From: an uncultured Acetatifactor sp. | Lineage (GTDB): Bacteria; Bacillota; Clostridia; Lachnospirales; Lachnospiraceae | Reading direction: 5' to 3' | NCBI GenBank assembly: GCA_910580225.1 | Contig: CAJTXE010000012.1 | Location: 40,129 to 104,128 of the forward strand | Length of the DNA: 64,000 nucleotides | In this document: one piece after another, positions 15,785 through 25,055 of the stretch | How positions within the stretch are numbered: position 1 is the stretch's first letter | Layout: each line of letters begins with the position of its first letter | Made by a program: the position numbers and the translations under genes | The notes under the pieces: generated by a model | Databases searched by the model: none | Seen by the model: only the letters and a program-made list of their open reading frames with translations | What the model was told of the DNA's origin: nothing

Positions 15785-16408
15785 TTAATTTCTTTTTTCG
15801 AAATCTTCCACATACTGTATAATCAGTTTTACCGTACCATCTTCACCCAACACGCTGCTGTTGATGCACAGATCATAACTGTCTGCGCGGCCCCATTTCT
15901 TGGAGGAGTAGTAGTTATAATAACTCTGACGCTGTTTATCTTTTTTTATGATCATCTCCCGGGCTTTATTTTCCGTCAAAGCATACTTTTCCATGATACG
16001 TTTGATTTTGCATTCCTCATTGCCGTAAATAAAGATATCCACTACATTATTCCTGTCAGCCAGAGCATAATCCGCACAACGTCCTACAATGACACAAGGG
16101 CCTTCATCTGCAATCTTCTTGATGGTGTCAAACTGAGCCAGAAATACCTTATGGCTGATAGGCATATCCACAAAAGAAGAATTATTGTAACCAAAGGAAT
16201 AGGTGTCCATTACCAGATTATACAGAAAGGAATTGGTAGGTCTCTCATCATGATTCTGAATCATTTCTTCGCAGAAACCGCTCTCCTTTGCTGCCCGTGT
16301 CAACAGATCCCTGTCATAAAACTTGATATCAAAATATTCCGCTACTTTTTTACCGATCTCCCGGCCTGCCGAACCAAATTGTCTTCCGATTGTAACCACC
16401 GTATTCAT
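15785..16408 (-). CDS. Cytidylate kinase-like family protein
   Basis: A 207-residue P-loop protein of the AAA_26/cytidylate-kinase-like group. The N-terminus carries the phosphate-binding TIGRQFGSAGREIGKKVAEYF-type segment, then KFYDRDLLTRAA, and GRCADYAL around residue 110. The C-terminal part has a basic lid (KKDKQRQSYYNYYSSKKWG). Members are common in Clostridia but substrate is not known, and some act on other nucleosides or none. AGAGAGGTATAAAT precedes the ATG. It is not the essential cmk, which normally sits with ispH or rpsA. Confidence 0.85.
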   Translation of the reverse strand: MNTVVTIGRQFGSAGREIGKKVAEYFDIKFYDRDLLTRAAKESGFCEEMIQNHDERPTNSFLYNLVMDTYSFGYNNSSFVDMPISHKVFLAQFDTIKKIADEGPCVIVGRCADYALADRNNVVDIFIYGNEECKIKRIMEKYALTENKAREMIIKKDKQRQSYYNYYSSKKWGRADSYDLCINSSVLGEDGTVKLIIQYVEDFEKRN

Positions 16409-16508
16409 ATTTATACCTCTCTTTTTTGCAGAGTATAAAAGCCTCTGATGGGGAGCCTTTACCTGCTTCTATTATACATGAAAAAACGGATTTATACAAC
16501 ATAAAACA

Positions 16509-16539
16509 TATTTCGAGTAAGCGATTCGCTGCTTCGAAA
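16509..16539 (-). terminator. Imperfect hairpin after the RluD-type gene
   Basis: ATTTCGA...AGCG and CGCT...TCGAAAT form a long stem with a three-base internal loop directly after the stop at 16541. The T-tract is weak. It probably ends the aroB-lspA-rluD transcript. Confidence 0.5.
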
Positions 16540-16540
16540 T

Positions 16541-17479
16541 TCAGAGTATTTCCAGAAGATGTCGAAAATAATCCGGCAATGGCGCCTCCAGTTCCAGATA
16601 CTCACCGGAGGTGGGATGTCGAAATCCCAGGATTCCGGCATGGAGGGTCTGTCCCTGAAGGCGAAACGGAAAATTCCGACTGCCATAGGTTTCGTCTCCC
16701 AAAAGCGGATGGCCTATACTGGACATATGTACCCGGATCTGATGGGTTCTGCCGGTTTCCAGTTCGCATTCGATATATGTATAACCGGCAAAACGCTTCA
16801 GAACATGGTAATGAGTAATGGCTGCTTTACCATTGCGTTCATTGACAGCCATCTTTTTCCGTTCTGAAGGATGTCTACCCACTGGTTTGTCAATGGTGCC
16901 GGAATCTGCTTTCAGAATACCGTGACAGATTGCATAATAGCGCCTTGTCACAGAGTGAGTTTTCAGCTGTTCAGCAATACAATTATGTGCCCTGTCATTC
17001 TTACAGACAATCACAGACCCTGTAGTATCCATATCGATCCGATGGACAATTCCGGGACGCAGCACGCCATTGATTCCGGAGAGACTGTCCCCGCAATGAT
17101 ACATCAGGGCATTGACCAAAGTACCGCTGTAATGACCAGCTGCCGGGTGTACGACCATTCCCTTTGGTTTGTTTACTACAATTATATCGTTATCCTCATA
17201 GAGAATGTCAAGCGGCACAGGCTCTGGCAAGATATCCGGTTCTATGGCTTTTGGCAGCACAAATTCCACAATATCTTCTGTATGAAGGCGAAAGCTGCCC
17301 TTCACCAGCTGTCCGTTCACACGCACGGAATCTTCTTTTATCATTTTCTGTATAAAAGAACGTGACAAAGAATCGATAAGCATGGACAAACACTTATCGA
17401 TTCTCTCATCTTCCATTTCTTCTGTTATTTCAAATCGAAACTCATCCATTTCGTCACTCTGAATTCGGCCAGGTATCAT
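16541..17479 (-). CDS. RluA-family 23S rRNA pseudouridine synthase (RluD-like)
   Basis: This 312-residue enzyme converts uridine to pseudouridine in rRNA, probably in the 23S helix 69 region as RluD does. An S4 RNA-binding domain (residues 20-80) precedes the catalytic domain, where HRIDMDTTG carries the catalytic aspartate. GRTHQIRVHMSSIGHPLLGD is the second signature. The start at 17479 has only a modest GGAAAG site; the internal ATG at 17449 is an alternative. It follows lspA after 53 bases, a pairing conserved in Firmicutes. Confidence 0.92.
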   Translation of the reverse strand: MIPGRIQSDEMDEFRFEITEEMEDERIDKCLSMLIDSLSRSFIQKMIKEDSVRVNGQLVKGSFRLHTEDIVEFVLPKAIEPDILPEPVPLDILYEDNDIIVVNKPKGMVVHPAAGHYSGTLVNALMYHCGDSLSGINGVLRPGIVHRIDMDTTGSVIVCKNDRAHNCIAEQLKTHSVTRRYYAICHGILKADSGTIDKPVGRHPSERKKMAVNERNGKAAITHYHVLKRFAGYTYIECELETGRTHQIRVHMSSIGHPLLGDETYGSRNFPFRLQGQTLHAGILGFRHPTSGEYLELEAPLPDYFRHLLEIL

Positions 17480-17532
17480 CTTTCCATCTTTTCTTCGGCA
17501 TAGCCTCCATCGGAAGAATCACATATCAATTC

Positions 17533-18057
17533 CTAATCTGCCGTATGCTTTTTCCCGAAGCTTAAGAATGCCAGTTCTTCTTCCTTATATACAAACATAA
17601 ATAAAATAAATAAAATAATTGCCGAGACTACAATATAGCAGTCTGCAACATTAAAAACCGGATAATGAATCAATACAAAAGAAATAAAATCAATTACATA
17701 ATCATATCTGATCCTGTCAATGATATTTCCAAGCGCACCTGCAATCAAAGCCGAGAGAAGGATGTGAACAATACGGAACTTTTTTTCTTCCGGCACTCTG
17801 AACAGGAAAAACAGAATGACTCCCATGACCAGAAATCCCATGATCAGAATAAAGATCTTTTTATCCTGGAACAGACTGAACGCCATTCCCGTATTTTTGA
17901 CATATTGTAATTCCAGCACTCCGTCGATCAGAACCACAGCAGGATTTCCTTTCAGCCGGGTAAGCGCCAGATATTTGGTAAAACGATCAAAAAACAGTAA
18001 TGTGATCATCACAAATATATCCAGCAACAGTACTTTTCTGCTTTTTTTCTCACGCAT
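17533..18057 (-). CDS. lspA: Lipoprotein signal peptidase
   Basis: LspA is the membrane aspartyl peptidase that removes signal peptides from prolipoproteins. Four hydrophobic segments and the two catalytic motifs GNIIDR (first Asp) and FNVADCYI (second Asp) are visible. The frame extends to 18087, but AAGAGGATGCTC favours the ATG at 18057 (174 residues), overlapping the aroB end by eight bases. Lipoprotein substrates in this window include the DD-carboxypeptidase at 22532 and the protein at 52115. Confidence 0.94.
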   Translation of the reverse strand: MREKKSRKVLLLDIFVMITLLFFDRFTKYLALTRLKGNPAVVLIDGVLELQYVKNTGMAFSLFQDKKIFILIMGFLVMGVILFFLFRVPEEKKFRIVHILLSALIAGALGNIIDRIRYDYVIDFISFVLIHYPVFNVADCYIVVSAIILFILFMFVYKEEELAFLSFGKKHTAD

Positions 18058-19159
18058 GAGCATCCTCTTCACTAAAATATATTTCATTGATGGCGGACAA
18101 TATTTCCTCGTCCGTCACAGAACTTTCCACCACTGCTTTTCCGATCTTTTTCAGCAGTATAAATTTGATTTTTCCGGATTCCATTTTTTTATCTGCTTTT
18201 GTCAGGCGAAGTATCTCTGATGGGTCAATATCATCCACAGAAACAGGAAGATAAAAGGGAACAAACATATCCCGAACCTCGTAGTATTCCTCCATGGAAA
18301 GCAGCTCTCGTTTCCAGGAAATATAGGCTGCCGCTACAGCACCCAAAGCCACACATTCTCCGTGGTACAATGTAAAATTCTTTGCCTTCTCGATCGCATG
18401 ACCAACCGTATGTCCAAAATTGAGAAGGGCACGCTCTCCCTGCTCCATAGGATCTTTTTCCACTACCAGCTTCTTTATCGTACAGCTGCGCATCAACATC
18501 TCTTGCAGCACATTCAGGTCACGCTCACAGATCTCATACATATTTTCAATCAACCATTCATAAAACAGAGCGTCCTTAATCAGTCCATGTTTCATAATTT
18601 CTGCAAAACCTGAAAAATATTGCCGTTCCTCCAGTGTTTGAAGCAAAGACAGATTCATGTATACCAGACGCGGCATTTTGAATGCCCCTACCATGTTTTT
18701 ATAACCGTCAAAATCCACACCGGTCTTTCCGCCAATGCTGCTGTCCGCCTGGGCAAGTAAAGTAGAAGGAATCTGCACAAAATCAATCCCCCGCAGGTAA
18801 GTAGCAGCAACATATCCGGCAATGTCTCCCACGACACCTCCCCCCAATGCCAGCAGCATATCCTTCCGGTCAAAACCCTCTTCAATCAGAAAGCGGTAAA
18901 TGCCCTTCACTGTATCAAGGTTTTTCCTTTCTTCCCCTTCCTGAAATACGTATTTTACTGTCTTCTGGCCTTTTTCACCCAAAAGCGTAAGTACCGTATC
19001 TCCATAAATTTCATTCACTTTTGAATCTGTTATGATACAGAGTCTCTTATTTTCGCATCCCAGCATTGCCAATTCCTGCCACAATTCCTCAAACCCTTGA
19101 GAAAAAACAATGTCATAGCAGGGTTTCTTGTTATATAGTACAGACAGTCTCTCCGACAT
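18050..19159 (-). CDS. aroB: 3-dehydroquinate synthase
   Basis: AroB converts DAHP to 3-dehydroquinate in the shikimate pathway, using NAD and a divalent metal. GGGVVGDIAGYVAATYLRG is the NAD/phosphate signature near residue 105, and histidines of GHTVGHAIEK and YHGECVALG are the metal ligands. 369 residues is normal. AAGGTGAATTTGCC precedes the ATG. It stands alone among aro genes here, between sepF and lspA. Confidence 0.96.
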   Translation of the reverse strand: MSERLSVLYNKKPCYDIVFSQGFEELWQELAMLGCENKRLCIITDSKVNEIYGDTVLTLLGEKGQKTVKYVFQEGEERKNLDTVKGIYRFLIEEGFDRKDMLLALGGGVVGDIAGYVAATYLRGIDFVQIPSTLLAQADSSIGGKTGVDFDGYKNMVGAFKMPRLVYMNLSLLQTLEERQYFSGFAEIMKHGLIKDALFYEWLIENMYEICERDLNVLQEMLMRSCTIKKLVVEKDPMEQGERALLNFGHTVGHAIEKAKNFTLYHGECVALGAVAAAYISWKRELLSMEEYYEVRDMFVPFYLPVSVDDIDPSEILRLTKADKKMESGKIKFILLKKIGKAVVESSVTDEEILSAINEIYFSEEDAHA

Positions 19160-19179
19160 GGCAAATTCACCTTATCCTT

Positions 19180-19719
19180 TTAATCATTGATTGCACCATC
19201 AAAAGAATCATCGAATATATCCTGGTAATCTCCTGATATATCTACCGAAGCCGGCGTTATAATAAGGATATAGTTGGATATCTTTTGTAGTTTACCTGAT
19301 ATTGCACAGCAGGAACCGCAGACAAAATCCGTGATCCGCTGGGCCAGATCCATATCAAGCCCTTCCAGATTCAATACTACAGTACGATTCGCCAGCAGCA
19401 TCTGGGTGATATCTCTTCCATCATCCACGGAGGTTGGCTTGACTACACGTACCTCCATGTTATTACCGCCACTTATGACCCTTTTTGCTGCCGGCTGTCT
19501 GATGGAGGTAATATTGCTGGCCGCAGACTGCTTTTTAATGGGGGCTTCCATATGGTCTTCCGCATAGTCTTCCATATGTCTTACTTTTGAAGAAGAAAAC
19601 CTTCTGGGTTCCGGTTCCGGGTCCATATCATCATCATCCAGATAGTCATCGTCATAGTATCCTTCCTCTTCTTCACCATTCAGTTTCATATAGGTTAAAA
19701 ACTTATCCATTACACCCAT
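19180..19719 (-). CDS. sepF: Cell division protein SepF
   Basis: SepF polymerises into rings that bundle FtsZ filaments and tether them to the membrane. The N-terminus MGVMDKFLTYMKL is the membrane-binding amphipathic helix. A long acidic linker (Asp/Glu/Tyr-rich, residues 14-45) follows, and the SepF core occupies about 95-178 (VVKPTSVDDGRDITQML, then VVLNLEGLD). The frame extends to 19740; I favour the ATG at 19719, which gives the canonical N-terminus (179 residues). ylmE/yggS lies upstream as in the ylm cluster of Firmicutes. Confidence 0.93.
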   Translation of the reverse strand: MGVMDKFLTYMKLNGEEEEGYYDDDYLDDDDMDPEPEPRRFSSSKVRHMEDYAEDHMEAPIKKQSAASNITSIRQPAAKRVISGGNNMEVRVVKPTSVDDGRDITQMLLANRTVVLNLEGLDMDLAQRITDFVCGSCCAISGKLQKISNYILIITPASVDISGDYQDIFDDSFDGAIND

Positions 19720-19760
19720 TTTAAATACCACGCCTTTCATTTGCCTGCAGACTTTTTTCC

Positions 19761-20465
19761 TTACGGTTCCACAGGGGAATCGTAATATCTCTCACCAAAT
19801 ATCCCGGTGCCCACCCTGACACAGGTGGCTCCTTCTTCTATCGCTACAGTGTAATCTCCTGTCATACCCATGGACAGGACAGACATATTAACATTATCAA
19901 TGTTTTTCTTCTGTATGTCAACAGACAATTGCTTTAATTTGCAAAAAAATATACGATTATCTTCCGGATCGGCCGTAAAAGGAGCAATTGTCATAAGACC
20001 TTTAATATGTATGCCTGGAAGCAAGGCGATCCGTTCCGCCAGCTCTGCGGTTTCAGAAACAGCAATCCCATATTTGCTTTCTTCTCCAGCCACATTCACC
20101 TCCAGCAGGATATCCACTTCCGTTTTCTGTTTGACTGCTTCCCGACTGATCTCTTCTGCCAGGCGCAGGGAATCCACACTGTGTATCATGGAGACATGGC
20201 CTACAATATATTTCACCTTATTCCGCTGCAGATGACCGATCATATGCCATCGGATGTCAGAGGGAAGCTGCGGAATCTTACCAAGCAGTTCCTGGACTTT
20301 ATTTTCACCGAAATCCCTTACACCGGCCTCGTAAGCTTCCTGTAAATCGGCAATGGGTTTCGTCTTACTGACAGCGATCAAAGTCACTTCGCTGTGTCTT
20401 CTTCCTGTCCGTTTACAGCAAGACTCTATTGTCCGCTTCACAGCATTTAGATTTTCTTTTATCAT
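19761..20465 (-). CDS. YggS/YlmE-type PLP homeostasis protein
   Basis: A 234-residue PLP-binding protein of the YggS/PROSC family, which maintains PLP balance and has no firm catalytic activity. The PLP lysine lies in VTLIAVSKTKP near residue 34. WHMIGHLQRNKVK and GLMTIAP are family landmarks, and the C-terminal SMGMTGDYTVAIEEGATCVRVGTGIFG is complete. It lies directly upstream of sepF, a conserved arrangement in Gram-positive division clusters. Confidence 0.95.
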   Translation of the reverse strand: MIKENLNAVKRTIESCCKRTGRRHSEVTLIAVSKTKPIADLQEAYEAGVRDFGENKVQELLGKIPQLPSDIRWHMIGHLQRNKVKYIVGHVSMIHSVDSLRLAEEISREAVKQKTEVDILLEVNVAGEESKYGIAVSETAELAERIALLPGIHIKGLMTIAPFTADPEDNRIFFCKLKQLSVDIQKKNIDNVNMSVLSMGMTGDYTVAIEEGATCVRVGTGIFGERYYDSPVEP

Positions 20466-20486
20466 GTCTCTGTTCCTTCTTTCATG

Positions 20487-21899
20487 CTATTTCTGGTTAA
20501 TGAACTGATCATCCCTTACAGTGCCCGCATCTAAAACAATGTAGTCATACACGCTCAATCCATATTTTGTATTCGGTTTTACAATAGCATATTCATCATT
20601 TTCATACAGCACGGTAATTTGTTTAAAATCTGCATAGCCTTTATTCATATTATAAACACCGGTGAGTGTGGCACGTTTACTCACTGTATAAGTTTCCTCA
20701 CCGTCTGCATCATACAGAGTATCCCCGGAATCCAAAATAGAGCTGTCCAGGTAGTATTCTTTGTTTTCGCTGTCAAAATAATAGACCTCCACTTCCAGGG
20801 CCTCACTGGAAATCGTACCGTCCTCCAGAACTGTCTGCTTGCGGATACTATCTCCGCCGTTATTTCCGCCCGGAATGATAAATTGCTCAGGAATGAGGAA
20901 AAATTCCTTCTGCACAATGGATGAGACCGGAATCTTAAGTCCTGTTTCATCTTCCACGATCAATTCCACATCCAGAAACCTGTCTGAAATAAATGTGACC
21001 ATGGAATTTGTAAACGTAAGCTGCAGATAAGTATTACCGTCTCCATTGTTAAGCAGTTTTGCCGCGCCCCAGGATTCATACTGGTTCTTTAGAAAACGTA
21101 CTTTGATATAACCTTCATCCTGAAGTTCGGCGCCTCTCACCGGGTCTACAGGGATAACGACAGACCAGTTTTCATTGGTAGACAATTTATATACTGCATC
21201 ATTTGCGGCTATCAATGTATTGTCGGTGAGCCACTTTTTTTCATACTTCGTTTCATCAAAAGTCTCTTCTGTCACATCCTGTGGGGTGAGACTTTCATAC
21301 CCATCATTCCAGTAGGTAACGATACCTGTGGCCGGTGCATAATAACGATTGATGATATTTGCTCCGGAAGCGGCATTTAGATCTTCTATGCTCTGCAGTA
21401 TATTTGCATTTGCAAGTTTAGACACTGTATTTCTCAGAGAATATTTAAAATCATAGGTACTGTCATAATGGGCAGCCTCAAAACTGTGAACAAAATTTGC
21501 GATTTCATTTCTAAATTCCAGAAGTTCCAGTTCAGAAAGAGAGTTTTCGCCCAGGTGCATACTCTCCAGTTCCTCATTTAAACGGCCGGTTTCATCAACA
21601 ATATAAACCAGGTCATTCTGCGCAACCCGGGAACCGTCCCAGGCATAATAATTCACATAACCGGCGGTACTTGCATATACAACTGTCTCATCCCGCAGCG
21701 CCACACCACGATATACGGTATCTGTGGCAAGAGATCCCTCTTTTACCTCATAGCGTACGATATGACTTGTCTGAAAATACATAATGACACAGACAACGAC
21801 ATAGATAAAGATGACGACAAAGATCATCATTCCGATATTGAGATTTAAAGGTTTTCGGTATCTTTTGATCTTTCTGCTCTTTTTCTTTTTCCCTGCCAA
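20487..21899 (-). CDS. HlyD-like membrane protein of the ylm region (function unknown)
   Basis: About 470 residues. A very basic N-terminus (KKKKSRKIKRYRK) precedes one membrane helix at about residues 24-48. The remainder is extracytoplasmic and looks like an HlyD/membrane-fusion protein: a beta-rich lipoyl-like part (VYASTAGYVNYYAWDGSRV), a helical hairpin, and a C-terminal beta-barrel region. No ABC transporter is adjacent, so an efflux role is unsupported; the position behind yggS-sepF suggests an envelope function. The longest frame starts at ATG 21932, inside a terminator hairpin. GGAGG seven bases before a TTG at 21899 makes that codon the better start. Homologues in Lachnospiraceae are annotated HlyD-like. 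Confidence 0.7.
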   Translation of the reverse strand: MAGKKKKSRKIKRYRKPLNLNIGMMIFVVIFIYVVVCVIMYFQTSHIVRYEVKEGSLATDTVYRGVALRDETVVYASTAGYVNYYAWDGSRVAQNDLVYIVDETGRLNEELESMHLGENSLSELELLEFRNEIANFVHSFEAAHYDSTYDFKYSLRNTVSKLANANILQSIEDLNAASGANIINRYYAPATGIVTYWNDGYESLTPQDVTEETFDETKYEKKWLTDNTLIAANDAVYKLSTNENWSVVIPVDPVRGAELQDEGYIKVRFLKNQYESWGAAKLLNNGDGNTYLQLTFTNSMVTFISDRFLDVELIVEDETGLKIPVSSIVQKEFFLIPEQFIIPGGNNGGDSIRKQTVLEDGTISSEALEVEVYYFDSENKEYYLDSSILDSGDTLYDADGEETYTVSKRATLTGVYNMNKGYADFKQITVLYENDEYAIVKPNTKYGLSVYDYIVLDAGTVRDDQFINQK

Positions 21900-21911
21900 T
21901 CCCATCCCTCC

Positions 21912-21944
21912 ATACAAAAGCCCCGGCATCATTGTTCCGAGGCT
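21912..21944 (-). terminator. Terminator of the P-loop gene
   Basis: On the minus strand AGCCTCGG (21937-21944) pairs with CCGGGGCT (21919-21926; one mismatch) followed by TTTTGTATGG. It overlaps the longest possible start of the HlyD-like gene, which argues for the downstream TTG start there. Confidence 0.6.
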
Positions 21945-22034
21945 TTCATGTGTTGTGATCTATTTGCTGCTGTCATGGCTTGCCGCTGCGAAGCGAAACA
22001 ACATACTGCTTTCCAATTTTCAAGATTTCCTGTC

Positions 22035-22454
22035 TTACAGTGCTATCATCACTTTATCTTTCAGGCATTCCGGCAATTCAGATATGTCCATGGAAACACT
22101 TAAAATAAAGTCAACTTCAGATTTTTGGCTGAGTTTTTCCAATTTTTCAACACTGGCTGTGATGTTCTGTCCTTCCTGGCATGAAATTTTCAGGAAGTTG
22201 TCAAAATACATCTGCTGCAAGTCATGATCCTGTGAGATAATGCCGCTCACAAAGCCCATAAATTCACTGCTGTTTTCAATCATGTACTGGGATACATCAA
22301 TCAACCGTACCTTATTATTCAGCTCGTACATGTGTTTGGTGTTCTTGTCGAGATATACAATATTACCAGGGATATTCTTAATCTCGCCATTCACCTTCTC
22401 CAATAGCTGTGTTGTCTTACCTTTACCTTTATTGCCTACAATTAACTGAACCAT
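22035..22454 (-). CDS. Small P-loop ATPase/ATP-binding protein of unknown function
   Basis: A 139-residue protein that begins directly with a beta strand and a Walker A motif: VQLIVGNKGKGKTTQLL. The next strand is NIVYLDKNTKHMYEL and later VDFILSVSMDIS may be the Walker B strand. The fold is a minimal P-loop NTPase. I cannot name its family or substrate. AGGAGGGTTTCCA selects the ATG at 22454; the frame extends 13 codons further. It is preceded by the wall-enzyme block on the same strand and ends at its own terminator, which suggests its own transcript. Confidence 0.75.
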   Translation of the reverse strand: MVQLIVGNKGKGKTTQLLEKVNGEIKNIPGNIVYLDKNTKHMYELNNKVRLIDVSQYMIENSSEFMGFVSGIISQDHDLQQMYFDNFLKISCQEGQNITASVEKLEKLSQKSEVDFILSVSMDISELPECLKDKVMIAL

Positions 22455-22531
22455 TGGAAACCCTCCTATTGTATTAGTATTATAGTTTGCCATACTTCTA
22501 TTATAAGGGAAATGAAGTCAAAAAACAACCT

Positions 22532-23518
22532 CTATTTATGAATCTCCCCAAGTAAATCTATCATCCTGCTATAAACGATATCCGGTCCCTCTGCGCGCAG
22601 AATAACAGAAATATACGGAGAACCGTTTTCATCCCGGGAAAGAAGCATGAGACAATTTCCGGCAGCACTGGTGGTACCGGTCTTTCCTCCGATTACCGTT
22701 ACATTGGACGGTGCCTGGTATTCTCCCTGTAAAAATCGATTGGTATTCGGCTTGTCAAATGCTTTTTCCCTGCCTGTTTCATCATAAAACACAGTCTGAT
22801 AGCTGGACATATGTATGATCTCATTGAACGTATCGTAGCCTACTGCAGCCTGGAAGATCAGATACAGATCATATACTGTTGTATAATGGTCAGAATCAGT
22901 AAGCCCATGGGGATTCATAAAATGAGAATTGGTGGCCCCCAGCATATGTGCCTTTTCATTCATCATCTCCACGAAGCGCTCTACACTTCCACCTATGTTC
23001 TCAGCAATCAGCATGGCTACATCATTGGCGGAATATACCAGAAGAATCCGGAGTGCCTGATCCAGCGTCATGGTATCACCCTTCTTCAAACCGCATAAGA
23101 CGGCACCTGACTCCGTAATATTTACCGCATTCGTAGCTGTCAGCGTCTGATTCAGCTGACCGTTCTCCAAAGCTACCAATGCAGTCATTACCTTGGTTAG
23201 GCTTGCCGGATGCAGTCTCTCATGAATATTTTTCGCGTATAATACCTCACTCCGGTCTAATCCAAACAGTGCTGCAGCCTCCGCCTGCGCCATATCCGGG
23301 CTTTCCTCTCTGATCACATCTCCGGCCGCCACACACAGAGAAGCGGCAAAGGGGACAGCGGTGCGGGTTTCCTGTCTGGATACTACATTAAAGCTGCTGA
23401 CATCATAATCCACATGATATTCCATATCATAGGAAAGATTGCCGCATCCAGACAGACTGCACGCAAACAGCAATACACACAGGAGAAAAACACTTTTTTG
23501 TCTACTTGTACATTTCAC
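22532..23518 (-). CDS. Serine-type D-Ala-D-Ala carboxypeptidase (lipoprotein)
   Basis: A 328-residue low-molecular-mass PBP that trims the pentapeptide of peptidoglycan. A lipoprotein signal is visible (hydrophobic stretch, then LSGC at about residues 22-25). The active-site motifs are SLTK (SxxK), YSANDV (SxN) and GGKTGTTSAAG (KTG). It lacks the C-terminal beta domain of full DacA-type enzymes, as in several Clostridia. The start is GTG at 23518, preceded by GGAATGGC, and overlaps the end of mgsA by 17 bases. Confidence 0.93.
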   Translation of the reverse strand: MKCTSRQKSVFLLCVLLFACSLSGCGNLSYDMEYHVDYDVSSFNVVSRQETRTAVPFAASLCVAAGDVIREESPDMAQAEAAALFGLDRSEVLYAKNIHERLHPASLTKVMTALVALENGQLNQTLTATNAVNITESGAVLCGLKKGDTMTLDQALRILLVYSANDVAMLIAENIGGSVERFVEMMNEKAHMLGATNSHFMNPHGLTDSDHYTTVYDLYLIFQAAVGYDTFNEIIHMSSYQTVFYDETGREKAFDKPNTNRFLQGEYQAPSNVTVIGGKTGTTSAAGNCLMLLSRDENGSPYISVILRAEGPDIVYSRMIDLLGEIHK

Positions 23519-23897
23519 GCCATTCCAAATCCCCTCTGTCCAGAGCCTTGATCAACAGTTCCGCACTTGCCAGATTTGTTGCCAACGGTATGTTATGTGT
23601 ATCACAGAGCCGTATTACATTATTTACGTCCGGTTCGTGCTTCTGCGGATTCAGCGGATCCCGGAGGAAAATAACCAAATCAATCTCATTGTTCTCTATC
23701 TGTGCTCCGATCTGCTGCTCTCCGCCCAGATGACCGGCCAGACATTTATGAATATTCAGATTGGTGACCTCCTCAATAAGACGTCCTGTAGTACCCGTGG
23801 CATACAAATCATTCTTACTTAAAATCCCCCGGTATGCGATACAAAAATTCTGCATCAGCTTCTTTTTTGCATCATGTGCAATCAGTGCAATGTTCAT
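23502..23897 (-). CDS. mgsA: Methylglyoxal synthase
   Basis: MgsA converts dihydroxyacetone phosphate to methylglyoxal, a bypass relieving phosphate-limited glycolysis. The phosphate-binding and catalytic regions are visible: MNIALIAHDAKKK, TGTTGRL, CLAGHLGGEQQIGA, VIFLRDPLNPQKHEPD. Length 131 is standard. AGGAGG lies ahead of the ATG. It is embedded between rodA and a DD-carboxypeptidase and overlaps the latter, an unusual-looking but probably conserved clostridial neighbourhood. Confidence 0.96.
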   Translation of the reverse strand: MNIALIAHDAKKKLMQNFCIAYRGILSKNDLYATGTTGRLIEEVTNLNIHKCLAGHLGGEQQIGAQIENNEIDLVIFLRDPLNPQKHEPDVNNVIRLCDTHNIPLATNLASAELLIKALDRGDLEWREMYK

Positions 23898-23917
23898 AAG
23901 AGTACCTCCTCGCTTTT

Positions 23918-25030
23918 CTATTGTTTTGCTCTTTTTGCCTGAAGTCTCACATTCAGTACAAACCCCATTCCCATAAACAAACTGATCAAAGATGTCAGCC
24001 CATAGCTGACGAAGGGAAGCGTAAGCCCCGTGTTCGGCAGGATAAAGGTAGCCACTCCTATATTGAAGAATCCCTGGACAGCTACCAGTCCCCCCATACT
24101 GGCAGCGATGATGGTCCCTGCCAGATCCTTTGCCTTACGTGCCACGGAGATACATTCAAGAGATATGGCATACAGAAGTACAATCACTGTCACGCTGCCC
24201 TTAAATCCAAACTCTTCCCCTATTACCGAAAAAATAAAATCATTTTCCGCTTCCGAAAGAAAATTCCCGTTTTTTACGGAGGTAATCTTATTATTTTTAT
24301 ATCCTTTTCCCTCCAGCTGCCCGGATGCAATGGCTGTAACAGAATTCAGCTGCTGATATGCATAGGTAGTCTTATATTCTTCCGGATTAACGAATGCCAG
24401 GATCCGATTCCGCTGACTGTCCGTCAGAAAATCATTGTCCGGCTGCAGCGCCAGTGAAATCACGATCGCCACCGCTGGAATCGCTACCGCCAGCACGGCG
24501 AATACCAGTTTCAGGCTGATTCCTCCGGCAAACATAATGACACAAAACATAACCAGCAACACCATACTTGTGGACAAATCCGGTTGTTCCCAGACCAAAA
24601 GCCACGGTAGGGCATACATTGCCACACAGCATGATATAATTCCCACAGTATTTAATTTCTTCCTATGTTTCATAATAAACTGTGCGAAGAATAAAATCAA
24701 CATTATTTTTGCAGTTTCTGAAGGTTGAAACTGCAGACCACCTATTTTGAGCCAGCGAGTCGCCCCCTTGGTTTCTTCTCCAAACTGCCACACTGCAACC
24801 AACAGTACCAGATTTAAGACGTAAATCAGCCAGTTCATTTTTATTACCCATGTATAGTCAAAAAGTGAAATGACTATCATGAGAAAAACACCTGCTACTA
24901 CTCCTGCCAGCTGTCTGGTCAAAAGTGCTTCTTCCGCACTCCCAATGGTAATAACACCAATTGCTGACAGAAGCAGTATCAGCAGCACCAGTTTAAAATC
25001 AAAATCCCGTACCCTGTATTTTCTGAACAT
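23918..25030 (-). CDS. rodA: RodA peptidoglycan glycosyltransferase
   Basis: A 370-residue SEDS-family polytopic membrane protein, about ten helices, that polymerises lipid II during elongation with a class B PBP. The conserved segments LKIGGLQFQPSE, VWEQPDLSTSMVLL and SYGLTSLIS are visible. The frame extends back to 25183 through minE, but a TAGGAATAACGGA site selects the ATG at 25030 (MFRKYRVRDFDF). It lies downstream of minE in the mre-pbp-min block; the PBP partner is the 958-residue transpeptidase at 26943. Confidence 0.93.
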   Translation of the reverse strand: MFRKYRVRDFDFKLVLLILLLSAIGVITIGSAEEALLTRQLAGVVAGVFLMIVISLFDYTWVIKMNWLIYVLNLVLLVAVWQFGEETKGATRWLKIGGLQFQPSETAKIMLILFFAQFIMKHRKKLNTVGIISCCVAMYALPWLLVWEQPDLSTSMVLLVMFCVIMFAGGISLKLVFAVLAVAIPAVAIVISLALQPDNDFLTDSQRNRILAFVNPEEYKTTYAYQQLNSVTAIASGQLEGKGYKNNKITSVKNGNFLSEAENDFIFSVIGEEFGFKGSVTVIVLLYAISLECISVARKAKDLAGTIIAASMGGLVAVQGFFNIGVATFILPNTGLTLPFVSYGLTSLISLFMGMGFVLNVRLQAKRAKQ

Positions 25031-25055
25031 TTCCGTTATTCCTATTCCGTATTTT

